Shown here piece after piece: positions 26,490-34,553 of a stretch of 64,000 nucleotides of DNA. The notes beneath the pieces are model-generated. The model saw only the letters and a program-made list of their open reading frames with translations. It did no database searches and was not told where the DNA came from. How positions within the stretch are numbered: the stretch's first letter is position 1; the number at the start of each line of letters is the position of its first letter. Source of the DNA: Pedobacter sp. Leaf194 (GTDB taxonomy: Bacteria; Bacteroidota; Bacteroidia; Sphingobacteriales; Sphingobacteriaceae); the NCBI RefSeq assembly GCF_001423945.1, contig NZ_LMPU01000001.1, positions 642,373 through 706,372 on the forward strand, given 5' to 3'. Made by a program: the position numbers and the translations under genes.

Positions 26490-26717
26490 TTAAGCTTTTA
26501 TATCAGCTATTTTATCTTTAACCTTATCCGCTACACCCGATGCCTTGTCAGCCAGGCCTGCGAGTTTATCTTTTGATGAATCCAATAAATCGCTAAACCA
26601 ATCAGATACTTTTCCTTTCAATTCGTCTGAAGAATCAGATGATAATGCTAATGCGATTGTTGCACCTAATGCTGCGCCGGCTAAAACGCCTACTATAATT
26701 TTTGTTTCCTTTGTCAT
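26490..26717 (-). CDS. YtxH-like small membrane-anchored protein
   Basis: A 75-residue protein. A Gly/Ala-rich transmembrane segment (residues 7-26, IIVGVLAGAALGATIALAL) is followed by an amphipathic, Lys/Asp/Ala-rich helical tail with repeating KDKLAGLADKA and GVADKVKDK. This matches YtxH/gas-vesicle-like general-stress proteins. Function is unknown. It has its own terminator. Confidence 0.75.
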   Translation of the reverse strand: MTKETKIIVGVLAGAALGATIALALSSDSSDELKGKVSDWFSDLLDSSKDKLAGLADKASGVADKVKDKIADIKA

Positions 26718-26796
26718 AATTGTAGTTCTTTAATTATTAAACATAAATTAGCTCTTGCTGTTTTTATTTTTTTAACAACGCAAAAACCAAACCACA

Positions 26797-27429
26797 ATGA
26801 AAAGCATATTTTTTATCGATCTGGACAATACAATTTATTTTACCAAACCCAACGAAGAACAGTTGATGAGCGGCTTGTATAAGGTGTTGGAGGAGCAGGA
26901 TTTAGGTGTGTCTGATGAAGAATATCAGCGGGCAAAGAAAGAAATGCTTAGGGTACCATTTCAAAAGGTAGCGCGGAAATTCGGATTTAAGAAAGAGGCT
27001 ATTGATAATGCAATTAAATACCTGGTGAACGGTGAAGTGACATCCCCATTAACACCGGGTGAAGATTATCATTTTATAAAATCGCTTAAAGGCAGAAAAT
27101 TCATAGTTACAGCTGGCTTTTACAAGAAACAAACTACAAAGGTGAAAATGCTTGGTATAGCCGATGATTTTGAAGAGGTGTATGTTGTTGATGTCACCAC
27201 TTCTGATCAGACTAAAAAAGATGCTTTCGAAGCTTTAATTCGCAAACACAACCTTAACACTAATGATATTATGGTGATTGGCGATGACGCTGATTCTGAA
27301 ATCAGGTTTGGTTTGGAATTGGGGTTAACAACATTTTTACTAGATCCCGAAAATCTGCATCCAGATGCGAAAACCACTTTTAGAGGAACTGATTTTAGTA
27401 ATCTCCACGAAGCAGCGGGGCAAGCATAG
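26797..27429 (+). CDS. HAD family hydrolase (pyrimidine-nucleotidase-like)
   Basis: A 210-residue cytosolic phosphatase with HAD motif I DLDNT (residues 7-11), a helical cap of about 80 residues, motif II as VTAGF, a Lys in TKKDAFEAL for motif III and motif IV VIGDDADSEIRFG. The arrangement resembles Sdt1/YjjG-type nucleotide 5'-phosphatases. The substrate is not identifiable. The final residues run into a convergent terminator shared with the DUF6600 gene. Confidence 0.85.
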   Translation: MKSIFFIDLDNTIYFTKPNEEQLMSGLYKVLEEQDLGVSDEEYQRAKKEMLRVPFQKVARKFGFKKEAIDNAIKYLVNGEVTSPLTPGEDYHFIKSLKGRKFIVTAGFYKKQTTKVKMLGIADDFEEVYVVDVTTSDQTKKDAFEALIRKHNLNTNDIMVIGDDADSEIRFGLELGLTTFLLDPENLHPDAKTTFRGTDFSNLHEAAGQA

Positions 27430-27440
27430 CTAAGCCTTGC

Positions 27441-27473
27441 AAAAAAAAAGCCCCGATTGCTCATCGGGGCTTT
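27441..27473. terminator. Bidirectional terminator between convergent genes
   Basis: AAAGCCCCGAT (27447-27457) pairs perfectly with ATCGGGGCTTT (27463-27473). Nine A on the left make a T run for minus-strand transcripts. It lies just past both the HAD and DUF6600 stops. Confidence 0.88.
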
Positions 27474-27480
27474 CAAAATT

Positions 27481-29178
27481 TTATCCTCTTCCACCTCTGC
27501 CAGGCCTTCCGCCTTCTGAGCCTCTTTCACCACCCCCGCGACTTTGCTGTTGCGGTTGAGCTTGCTGTTGGCGCTGTTGTTGCATTTGCTCATTTCGTTG
27601 TTGCATTTGCTGATCGCGTTGCGCTCTTTGTTGCTCTGCCTGCTGAGAACGTTGCTGTTGCATTTGCTCATTTCGTTGTTGCATTTGCTGATCGCGTTGC
27701 GCCCTTTGTTGCTCTGCCTGCTGAGAACGCTGTTGTTGCATTTGCTCATTACGTTGCGCTCTTTGTTGCTCTGCCTGCTGAGAACGTTGCTGTTGCATCT
27801 GCTCATTGCGTTGTTGCATTTGCTGATCGCGTTGCGCTCTTTGTTGCTCTGCCTGTTGAGAACGTTGCTGCTGCATCTGCTCATTTCGTTGTTGCATTTG
27901 CTGATCACGTTGCGCCCTTTGCTGATCTGCCTGCTGAGAACGTTGTTGTTGCATCTGCGCATTACGTTGTTGCATTTGCACATCCCGCTGACCACGTTGC
28001 TGATCCTGATTCATTCTATCCTGCTGATTTCTTTGTTGCATCTGCTGGATGCGTTGCTGATCGCGGTTTCCTTGTGCCTGCGTACGGTCGGCAGATTGCC
28101 TGTTTCGTTGCTCTGCATTACCAAAATCCTGATTCGCACGTTCAGTTCTTCCATTCGCATCGCGATTATAAACACCAGCTCTGTTATTTTGCTGGTTATT
28201 ATTATCTCTGCGATTATCTAAATTTCCGTTTTCCCCACGATTAGGTTGAGACATTCTATTATCATTGCGCTGCCCAAACCGGTTGTCGTTATTATTTCCA
28301 CCTCGCTGATCGCGATTTGAGTAATTGTTGTCGTTTCTTCCATTTCTGCTGAAACCTGCATTTCCTTGCTCAAATTTCCTTGGCGCAGCACTTCGGTTGT
28401 CAACTCCTCCACGCTCTGGTCTTGGTCTGTAAATAGAAACCGATCTGTTGTCTATCCTGCTGGCGCCGGGTCTGTTGCTTTGTGCGTATCTGTAAACGGT
28501 TACATTTCTGTTTGTTGCACGTCTGATATCTTCCAGTCTTGGTCCACCATAATAACTTCTTCTGTTGTAAACATAAGTGTTATTAATAATTGTGGTGTTG
28601 CGGATGTAAACATTGTTGCGTCCGTAATCATACCTTGGAAAAGTGTTGATGTATATGTTTGCCTGAGGAATAAAATTCCAGCAGAATTCAGGTACACTGT
28701 ATCGGCGGCCAAAGCTTAAATTTATATTGATGCTCGGTGCCATTGGTGCCCATCCATAGTAACCTTCTCCGCTTCTCCAATCAACCCATGCAGGTCCCCA
28801 GTTGGTATCTGGCAACCAAATCCATTGTCTGTAGCTATTAATTACCCAACGGCCATAGTGGAAAGGCGCCCAGCCCCAATCGTAATTGGAAACCCATGTG
28901 TTGCCATATTCTGTCATCGCCCAACGCCCGTTTGTGTAATAAGGGCGAAATTCGTTTTGATCTACATCAGGGCGCCACACATAACCATACTGTGGGTCTT
29001 GAATCCAGGTTCCGTAAGGAGACAATTCGTCGTAAAACGTTTGAAGCGAAACATTACCAGTGCTGTAACCATCATCCTGGTAACTTTCTTCGTAGCCCTG
29101 TGCCCTGGCGAGGGTGGTGGTTCCGGCAAGGAGCGCAAACAGCCCCAGCACAAGTGCCGTAGTTTTCAGTGTTTTCAT
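27481..29178 (-). CDS. DUF6600-type exported protein with Gln/Arg-rich tandem-repeat tail
   Basis: A 565-residue exported protein. The signal peptide (MKTLKTTALVLGLFALLAGTTTLARAQ) is followed by a Trp/Tyr-rich domain of about 150 residues with repeated GTW, GYVWRP, WAPFHYGRWV and GWAPMAP elements, the DUF6600 pattern. A long Asn/Arg/Gln-rich low-complexity region follows. Residues about 396-536 are built of a 26-residue unit (AQRDQQMQQRNEQMQQQRSQQAEQQR, given here in two parts: AQRDQQMQQRNEQ and MQQQRSQQAEQQR), and the protein ends in a Gly/Arg-rich tail. The strongly basic, disordered tail suggests nucleic-acid, polysaccharide or surface binding. Function unknown. Confidence 0.85.
   Translation of the reverse strand: MKTLKTTALVLGLFALLAGTTTLARAQGYEESYQDDGYSTGNVSLQTFYDELSPYGTWIQDPQYGYVWRPDVDQNEFRPYYTNGRWAMTEYGNTWVSNYDWGWAPFHYGRWVINSYRQWIWLPDTNWGPAWVDWRSGEGYYGWAPMAPSININLSFGRRYSVPEFCWNFIPQANIYINTFPRYDYGRNNVYIRNTTIINNTYVYNRRSYYGGPRLEDIRRATNRNVTVYRYAQSNRPGASRIDNRSVSIYRPRPERGGVDNRSAAPRKFEQGNAGFSRNGRNDNNYSNRDQRGGNNNDNRFGQRNDNRMSQPNRGENGNLDNRRDNNNQQNNRAGVYNRDANGRTERANQDFGNAEQRNRQSADRTQAQGNRDQQRIQQMQQRNQQDRMNQDQQRGQRDVQMQQRNAQMQQQRSQQADQQRAQRDQQMQQRNEQMQQQRSQQAEQQRAQRDQQMQQRNEQMQQQRSQQAEQQRAQRNEQMQQQRSQQAEQQRAQRDQQMQQRNEQMQQQRSQQAEQQRAQRDQQMQQRNEQMQQQRQQQAQPQQQSRGGGERGSEGGRPGRGGRG
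27571..27993 (-). repeat. 78-nt in-frame tandem repeat, about 5.7 units
   Basis: Coding repeat inside the DUF6600 gene. From the amino side there is one diverged unit, two full 26-residue units, one unit shortened to 19 residues (lacking DQQMQQR, 21 nt), another full unit, and a last partial unit of 18 residues. Unit boundaries coincide with codons, so gain or loss of units keeps the frame. The high identity between units at DNA level suggests recent slippage or recombination and likely length variation between strains. Confidence 0.9.
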
Positions 29179-29458
29179 TTGTGTGTTTATATTTTAATAA
29201 CCTAATGTGTGTGTATCAATTAGAGAACCAAAAACGTTATTGGTTTAATATGCAAGCATAGTTTTTATTTTTTCTTCGATATATTGCGTTGCAGGGCATA
29301 TTTAACTATTATTTAACGTTTTAAACATGGTATAATTGTGCAGAAAATAAGTCAGTTAGAAATAAAATTTGCTACACCACGTGTTCGGGCAGACATTATA
29401 TTGTACAATGCGAAAACTTTAAAACTTAAATTCTATTTATTGTGAGTATTTTTGCATC

Positions 29459-30160
29459 ATGCAAAACGGTACATTATATCTTATTCCTGTTCCTCTGGCC
29501 GAGGAGGTCGCTCACAAAACTTTTACGCCTTATCTTGTCGATACTATAAATCAAATAGATACCTACATTGTAGAAAACAGTAAAACTGCCAGAAGATTTT
29601 TGAAAGAGGCCGGTTTAAAAACACCTCAGAAAGATTTGATTGTTCATGACTATGGCAAACACAACCGTACAGATTTAGGCCAATTTTTTACCGAACTTAA
29701 AGCTGGCAAAAATGTTGGTTTAATGAGTGAAGCCGGGTGCCCCGGTATTGCAGATCCTGGTGCCGATATTGTGGCCGAAGCGCACAAACGTGGCATTACA
29801 GTGGTTCCATTGGTTGGGCCAAGTTCGATCCTGTTAGCGTTAATGGCATCAGGCTTTAACGGACAAAGTTTCGCCTTTTGGGGTTATTTACCTATTGATA
29901 AGGAACAACGCACTAAGCGTATAAAAGACTTGGATTTGTCGGCCAGCCGCTACAAGCAAACACAGATTTTTATCGAAACTCCTTTCCGCAATAACCAGAT
30001 GCTTGAAGAAGTTTTAAAGAGTTGTAAACCAAATACGCAACTTTGCATTGCAAGTAATTTGACCGGAGCAGATGAGTTTATCAAAACCCAAAGCATCTAC
30101 AATTGGCGTAAAGAAGAAATAGACCTGCACAAAAAACCAACAATATTTTTGTTGTATTAG
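29459..30160 (+). CDS. RsmI-like SAM-dependent methyltransferase (tetrapyrrole methylase fold)
   Basis: A 233-residue cytosolic protein with GLMSEAGCPGIADPGADIV, TVVPLVGPSSILLALMASGF and FIETPFRNNQMLEEVL. These are motifs of the RsmI/YraL family, which 2'-O-methylates C1402 of 16S rRNA. It begins with GTLYLIPVPL where true RsmI has GxLYLVxTPIGN, and is about 40 residues shorter than E. coli RsmI, so it may be the short Bacteroidota paralogue with a different target. A TATTTTTG promoter box ends only 4 nt before the ATG (29447-29454). Confidence 0.85.
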   Translation: MQNGTLYLIPVPLAEEVAHKTFTPYLVDTINQIDTYIVENSKTARRFLKEAGLKTPQKDLIVHDYGKHNRTDLGQFFTELKAGKNVGLMSEAGCPGIADPGADIVAEAHKRGITVVPLVGPSSILLALMASGFNGQSFAFWGYLPIDKEQRTKRIKDLDLSASRYKQTQIFIETPFRNNQMLEEVLKSCKPNTQLCIASNLTGADEFIKTQSIYNWRKEEIDLHKKPTIFLLY

Positions 30161-30256
30161 GTGTTAACCTAAAGTTCGTTCAAGCAAATAGTCGTCAACT
30201 ATATATTTTAGAACTTTACAGTTTGAAGTTTTATCTTAATATTCAAATCTAAGATC

Positions 30257-30604
30257 ATGAGAAACCGATTTGTGAAATTTGCTTTAATCCTTGTGATTGC
30301 ATTTTCATCATGTAAAAATGCTAAGGAAAACAGTTCGACTTTTACAAAGAATCGTGATTCCAAAGAATACAAAAATAACCTTGCAAAAAAGATAAAGGCG
30401 GACGACGGCACATTGATATATTCCTTCAGTAAATACAAAGTAATGGATAATCAGGAATTCGTAGAAATTAACATTCGTGGAACCGATTATAATTCGACTG
30501 CCGTTGTATTAGTAGATAACTGGGCGAGGCTTAGTAAAATTAAAGAAAGCAAAGGTATAGGCTATTCAGGAGCAGAGTTAAAAGGTTTAGAATTAACGAT
30601 ATAG
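30257..30604 (+). CDS. Small hypothetical lipoprotein, possibly truncated by an in-frame TAG
   Basis: The frame encodes 115 residues with an N-terminal signal and lipobox (LVIAFSSCK), then a Lys/Ser-rich linker and a small beta-rich domain ending GAELKGLELTI. After the TAG at 30602-30604 the same frame continues for 18 codons (ENPDGALFKYKDVQEVID) to another TAG at 30659-30661, and this extension reads like natural protein. A nonsense mutation or readthrough would explain it. I do not recognise the family. Confidence 0.65.
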   Translation: MRNRFVKFALILVIAFSSCKNAKENSSTFTKNRDSKEYKNNLAKKIKADDGTLIYSFSKYKVMDNQEFVEINIRGTDYNSTAVVLVDNWARLSKIKESKGIGYSGAELKGLELTI

Positions 30605-30671
30605 GAAAATCCTGATGGTGCTTTATTTAAATATAAAGATGTACAAGAAGTTATTGATTAGTCTGGCTTTG

Positions 30672-31244
30672 CTACCTGTACATCCCTTTTCCGTCTATAA
30701 AATCGACGACTTTATCGGGTAAAAAAAACTGTACATTCTTCTTTTCCTTTATCGCTTTGCGGATAAATGTTGATGAAATTTCCATCAAAGGCGTGTTTGT
30801 AAAAGTTATTGATGGATGATTTTCCCATTCCGAAACATCGGCACCGGGGCGGGGGTAAACATATATTTGATAACTTTTTAGCAAGACCTCATAATTTTTC
30901 CATTTCTTAAAAGAAACTAAATTATCAGCGCCCATAATCAAAACAAACTCTTTCTCAGGATATTTCTCATGGAGATAAGTTAAGGTATCAATGGTGTATG
31001 AGGGTTGCGGCAGGGCAAATTCTATGTCGCTTACGCGAATATTTTCGGCATGCTCAGTTGCAGTCTTCGCCATCTCCAGGCGGTCGTACATGTTGGTTAG
31101 TCCGCTTTTATCTTTTAGAGGATTATGTGGAGAAACCACCAGCCAAACTTCATCGAGTTGCGTATGGTTAGCCATATAATTGGCAATAATTAAGTGCCCG
31201 GTATGAATCGGGTTATACGAGCCGAAGAATAAACCAGTTTTCAA
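30672..31244 (-). CDS. nadD: Nicotinate-nucleotide adenylyltransferase
   Basis: Adenylates nicotinate mononucleotide in NAD synthesis. The preferred start is a TTG at 31242-31244, giving (M)KTGLFFGSYNPIHTGHL, where the family normally starts, 190 residues in total and 11 nt after the gmk stop. An ATG at 31299-31301 would add 19 residues and overlap gmk by 46 nt. Seen are the GSYNPIHTGH nucleotidyl-transferase motif and the ISSTFIRKAI motif near the C-terminus. It belongs to the yicC-gmk-nadD block. Confidence 0.92.
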   Translation of the reverse strand: MKTGLFFGSYNPIHTGHLIIANYMANHTQLDEVWLVVSPHNPLKDKSGLTNMYDRLEMAKTATEHAENIRVSDIEFALPQPSYTIDTLTYLHEKYPEKEFVLIMGADNLVSFKKWKNYEVLLKSYQIYVYPRPGADVSEWENHPSITFTNTPLMEISSTFIRKAIKEKKNVQFFLPDKVVDFIDGKGMYR

Positions 31245-31255
31245 TTTAGTTTTTG

Positions 31256-31825
31256 CTAACCATTTAAAAAATCTCCAACCAATTTTTCTGCTTCTGTACA
31301 AGCGGTTGTGAGGTCGTAATTTTTCAAAATCACATCAAATTTATCTGCATAAAGCAATTCCTTTTCAGCCTTAATAAAACGTTCCTGCAATTTCTCTGCA
31401 CTATCCGTTCCACGGCCACTTAAGCGCTGTTTAAGTACCTCTAACGATGGTGGCTGAACGAAAATTGCTAAAGCATCTTCTTCGTATTTTCTTTTCAAAC
31501 GAATGCCACCTTCTACATCAATATCAAAAATTACGTGCTTGCCTTCGTTCCAGATCCGCTCAATTTCGGAACGTAATGTTCCATAAAAAGTCCCATTATA
31601 AACTTCTTCAAACTCAACAAATTCCTGGCGGGCAACTTTGTGCAAAAACTCTTCTTTTGTGATGAAATAATAGTCGTTTTCATGCTGTTCAGCACCACGA
31701 AGTTCGCGGGTTGTGGCAGAAATAGAAAAGCTCAGTTCAGGAAACTTACTTAATAAATGGTGTACGATTGTGGTTTTTCCTGCTCCTGAAGGCGCTGAAA
31801 ATATGATTAATTTGCCTTGCTTCAT
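31256..31825 (-). CDS. gmk: Guanylate kinase
   Basis: Phosphorylates GMP to GDP. The 189-residue protein has the P-loop SAPSGAGKTT (residues 9-18), the GMP-binding SISATTRELRGAEQHENDYYF and VIFDIDVEGG. Length is typical (about 190-205). It sits between yicC and nadD on the minus strand. Confidence 0.95.
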   Translation of the reverse strand: MKQGKLIIFSAPSGAGKTTIVHHLLSKFPELSFSISATTRELRGAEQHENDYYFITKEEFLHKVARQEFVEFEEVYNGTFYGTLRSEIERIWNEGKHVIFDIDVEGGIRLKRKYEEDALAIFVQPPSLEVLKQRLSGRGTDSAEKLQERFIKAEKELLYADKFDVILKNYDLTTACTEAEKLVGDFLNG

Positions 31826-31892
31826 TTTTTTCGACTAAAAACTAAAGGCTAAAAATCGAAAGTTTAAGCTTTGATTTTTAGCTTTTAGAATT

Positions 31893-32768
31893 CTATAATA
31901 CGTTTAATAACTGTTCTTTTATCTTTTCCAATTCTTCTTTCATGCCAACAACAAACTGCTGCATTTGAGCATCGTTTGCTTTAGCACCCATGGTGTTTAT
32001 TTCCCTGCCGATTTCCTGCGAGATAAAACCAAGTTTTTTTCCATTTGCCTCTTTACTTGATAAGGTTTGAACAAAGTAATCGCAGTGACTTTTCAATCGC
32101 GTTTTTTCTTCGGTAATGTCAATCTTATCGATGTAATAAATCAACTCTTGCTCGAAACGGTTTTGGTCGATATTAACTTTGCCAACGGCATCATCCAAAA
32201 ACTGCGTAAATTTATCGCGGATGGCTGAAAGTCTTTTCGGTTCTAATTCCTCAACAGATTTGAAGTAAGAAAGAATATTTTTGATTCTCAGTTCGAGGTC
32301 CGCTTTTAAAACAGCACCTTCATCTGCTCTAAAACTGTTGAAATTCGTTAAGGCTTCGGTGAAAATTTTGTACAACTGATTCCATTCATCTTCGCTAACG
32401 CTTTCTTCCTTATAGCTGATAACTTCAGGGAAAGTTAAAGCAGTTTGCAATAAGTTTGAGCTATTTGCCTTTAATTCTTCGTTTACCGATATTAATTGAT
32501 TGTAATAATGCGCAAGCAAAGCTGTATTAATGGTTGCGCCAGTAATTTCGCCCGAATTACGTTCTACGGTGATGCTTAAACTAACTTTTCCACGTTCAAT
32601 ATCTTTGCTGCAAACGTTTCGGAGAATCAGTTCTTTATCAGAAAAAGCTTTTGGATATTTTAAATTTAGCTCCAGAAATTTGCTGTTGAGCGATTTGATT
32701 TCGACACTATATTTTGCATTTGCATAATCGGCTGTTGCTAAGCCGTATCCTGTCATGGATTTTATCAT
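31893..32768 (-). CDS. YicC family endoribonuclease
   Basis: The ATG at 32766-32768 gives MIKSMTGYG, the family's invariant N-terminus, and 291 residues. The C-terminal domain shows LGFISQEIGREINTMGAKANDA, the conserved DUF1732 signature. E. coli YicC is an RNase implicated in small-RNA decay. The neighbouring gmk on the same strand repeats a common yicC-gmk linkage. Confidence 0.92.
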   Translation of the reverse strand: MIKSMTGYGLATADYANAKYSVEIKSLNSKFLELNLKYPKAFSDKELILRNVCSKDIERGKVSLSITVERNSGEITGATINTALLAHYYNQLISVNEELKANSSNLLQTALTFPEVISYKEESVSEDEWNQLYKIFTEALTNFNSFRADEGAVLKADLELRIKNILSYFKSVEELEPKRLSAIRDKFTQFLDDAVGKVNIDQNRFEQELIYYIDKIDITEEKTRLKSHCDYFVQTLSSKEANGKKLGFISQEIGREINTMGAKANDAQMQQFVVGMKEELEKIKEQLLNVL

Positions 32769-32959
32769 GCGCAAAGATAGAAAAAATAAATTTACGGTTG
32801 GCAGGCGGTTGTTCAGTAATCGTGCGTGCTAAAGCATTAAGGTGGCTAAAGCGATACATTTATTGGTGCAGAAATACAAACATTCTGTAGTTATTAACGT
32901 TCCTTTAACAGTTTACATGGTTAACAATTGTTAATTTTACAAAAAAATAAGTTCACGCA

Positions 32960-33673
32960 ATGAAGTTTCGCTATCGCCTTTTATTAATTATCCTTTGCAT
33001 TTCAGCTGCTTCATTTTCTGTTAATGCTCAGGAATTTATTTTGAAAGGAGTAGTTTTTGAAAAGGGTGCAAATGCCCGGGTTGCGTTAGCGAACATTCAA
33101 AACCAGCGCACTAAAATTGGTGTTACGAGTAACGATTTAGGTATGTTCCAAATAAAAGCGGCTGTTGGAGATACCTTATTAATTGCAAAAACTTATCTCA
33201 ATGATCAGCGGATTATTGTGCATGGTACGCAGGATATTCTTATCTACCTGGTTAGAAGCAGCACAATGCTAAATGAAGTAACCATTATTGGTAACACGAA
33301 AAAGCAAGACTTAGCCGATATTAAAAGAGAATTTCAGAACAAAGGTGTTTACAATGGTGGTAAATCTTCGTTTCTGTCGGCAGTATTTAACCCTTTAAAT
33401 GGTTTATACAACCTGGTTGGTAAAGATCCTAAAAACGCCCGGCGCTTTAGTCGCTATGCTGATAATGAAATAAAACAATCGCAGATTGATGTATACTTTA
33501 ATCCAAGTATCATAAAAAATAATACAACATTACGTGGCGATACCCTTGAAAACTATATGATAAATTACCGGCCTGATTTCCAAAAAGCACAACATTGGAA
33601 CAGTTACGATTACATCAAATACATAAAGGAATCGTCGAAAAAGTTTACCGATACACTTGGAAAAGGAAAGTAG
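32960..33673 (+). CDS. Exported carboxypeptidase-regulatory-like domain protein
   Basis: A 237-residue protein with a signal peptide ending SVNAQ (residue 24). A CarboxypepD_reg-like beta-sandwich spans about residues 27-105 (FILKGVVFEKGANARVALANIQN), followed by a Lys/Asn-rich helical tail (GKSSFLSAVFNPLNGLYN, DNEIKQSQIDVYFN). The tail pattern is found in many Bacteroidota exported proteins of unknown function. A paralogue-like gene is at 40839-41591. Confidence 0.75.
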   Translation: MKFRYRLLLIILCISAASFSVNAQEFILKGVVFEKGANARVALANIQNQRTKIGVTSNDLGMFQIKAAVGDTLLIAKTYLNDQRIIVHGTQDILIYLVRSSTMLNEVTIIGNTKKQDLADIKREFQNKGVYNGGKSSFLSAVFNPLNGLYNLVGKDPKNARRFSRYADNEIKQSQIDVYFNPSIIKNNTTLRGDTLENYMINYRPDFQKAQHWNSYDYIKYIKESSKKFTDTLGKGK

Positions 33674-33732
33674 CTTTGTAGATTTTTTTGGAGTGATCGA
33701 ATATTTCGTTAGCTCAATGCGTGAATCAGAAA

Positions 33733-34461
33733 TTAGATAGCAAGCGCTTCGCATGCCTTTTCGGCAGCAAGTTTTTCCGCATTTTTCTTATTGTAATCTC
33801 TGCCTGTTCCAACTTTTTCACCTTCAACCATTGCGCTAATCGTAAAAAGCTTTGTGCTTTCTCCCTCGCCGTTTTCAGCGAGTTCGAATAAAACATCTTT
33901 GCCATGGCGTTGGCACCATTCAATTAGCTTACTTTTAAAATTCGTTTCAGTAAGTTCCAGTGTATGGATGTCGATGTGCGGTTTAACAATTCTCCGCAAG
34001 AGGAATTCTTTAGTAAAATTGTAGCCTTTATCCATGTAAATGGCGCCGATAATGGCTTCGAAGGCATCGCCGAGCATGGAATTATGCTTAGTTTGAATGC
34101 TAACCGAACGTTGGTCGAACTGAATTAACTTATCAAAGCCCATCTTTTTTGCCAACTGATTTAAATTGGCCCGGTTAACAATTTTAGAACGCATTTCCGT
34201 TAAAAAACCTTCCTCTTTATACGGATAATGTTTAAAAAGCAATTCGGCTATAACTGAACCCAGCACGGCATCACCAAGAAATTCTAAGCGTTCGTTGCTG
34301 CTGCGTGTGCCGTTCTTTAAAACTTTAGCCACAGATCGGTGTCTGAACGCCATTTGGTAGAGCGTTACATTTCCCGGAATAAAGCCAAGAATGTTCTTAA
34401 GCTTTTTTACAAACTCCTTCTGGGGAGAAAGGTAAAGTTTATATAATTTTAATATCGGCAT
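33733..34461 (-). CDS. rnc: Ribonuclease III
   Basis: Cleaves double-stranded RNA in rRNA and mRNA processing. The 242-residue protein has the signature ERLEFLGDAVLG, the second acidic motif GDAFEAIIGAIYMDKG, and a C-terminal dsRNA-binding domain (about residues 170-240) ending KKNAEKLAAEKACEAL. It is downstream of fabF on the same strand, a common Bacteroidota order. Confidence 0.95.
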   Translation of the reverse strand: MPILKLYKLYLSPQKEFVKKLKNILGFIPGNVTLYQMAFRHRSVAKVLKNGTRSSNERLEFLGDAVLGSVIAELLFKHYPYKEEGFLTEMRSKIVNRANLNQLAKKMGFDKLIQFDQRSVSIQTKHNSMLGDAFEAIIGAIYMDKGYNFTKEFLLRRIVKPHIDIHTLELTETNFKSKLIEWCQRHGKDVLFELAENGEGESTKLFTISAMVEGEKVGTGRDYNKKNAEKLAAEKACEALAI

Positions 34462-34553
34462 TAAATAAATAACACAATTAACGGCTAATCAGCATATTTA
34501 ACTAAGTTATCTATTTTTAATTAGCATACAAAATTATATAGCAGGGGTTTTTG

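Noticed and set aside
27571..27993. Possible CRISPR-like array.
   Set aside because: The units are contiguous, coding and in frame, without unique spacers or cas genes; it is a protein tandem repeat.
27207..27995. A 262-codon Asn/Cys-rich frame on the minus strand.
   Set aside because: It is an alternative frame of the same tandem repeats and overlaps the 3' half of the HAD gene; no start context or domain.
27544..28221. A 225-codon leucine-rich open frame on the plus strand.
   Set aside because: It is the antisense translation of the Gln/Arg-rich tandem repeat in the DUF6600 gene; periodic Leu runs come from the complement of CAG/CAA codons.
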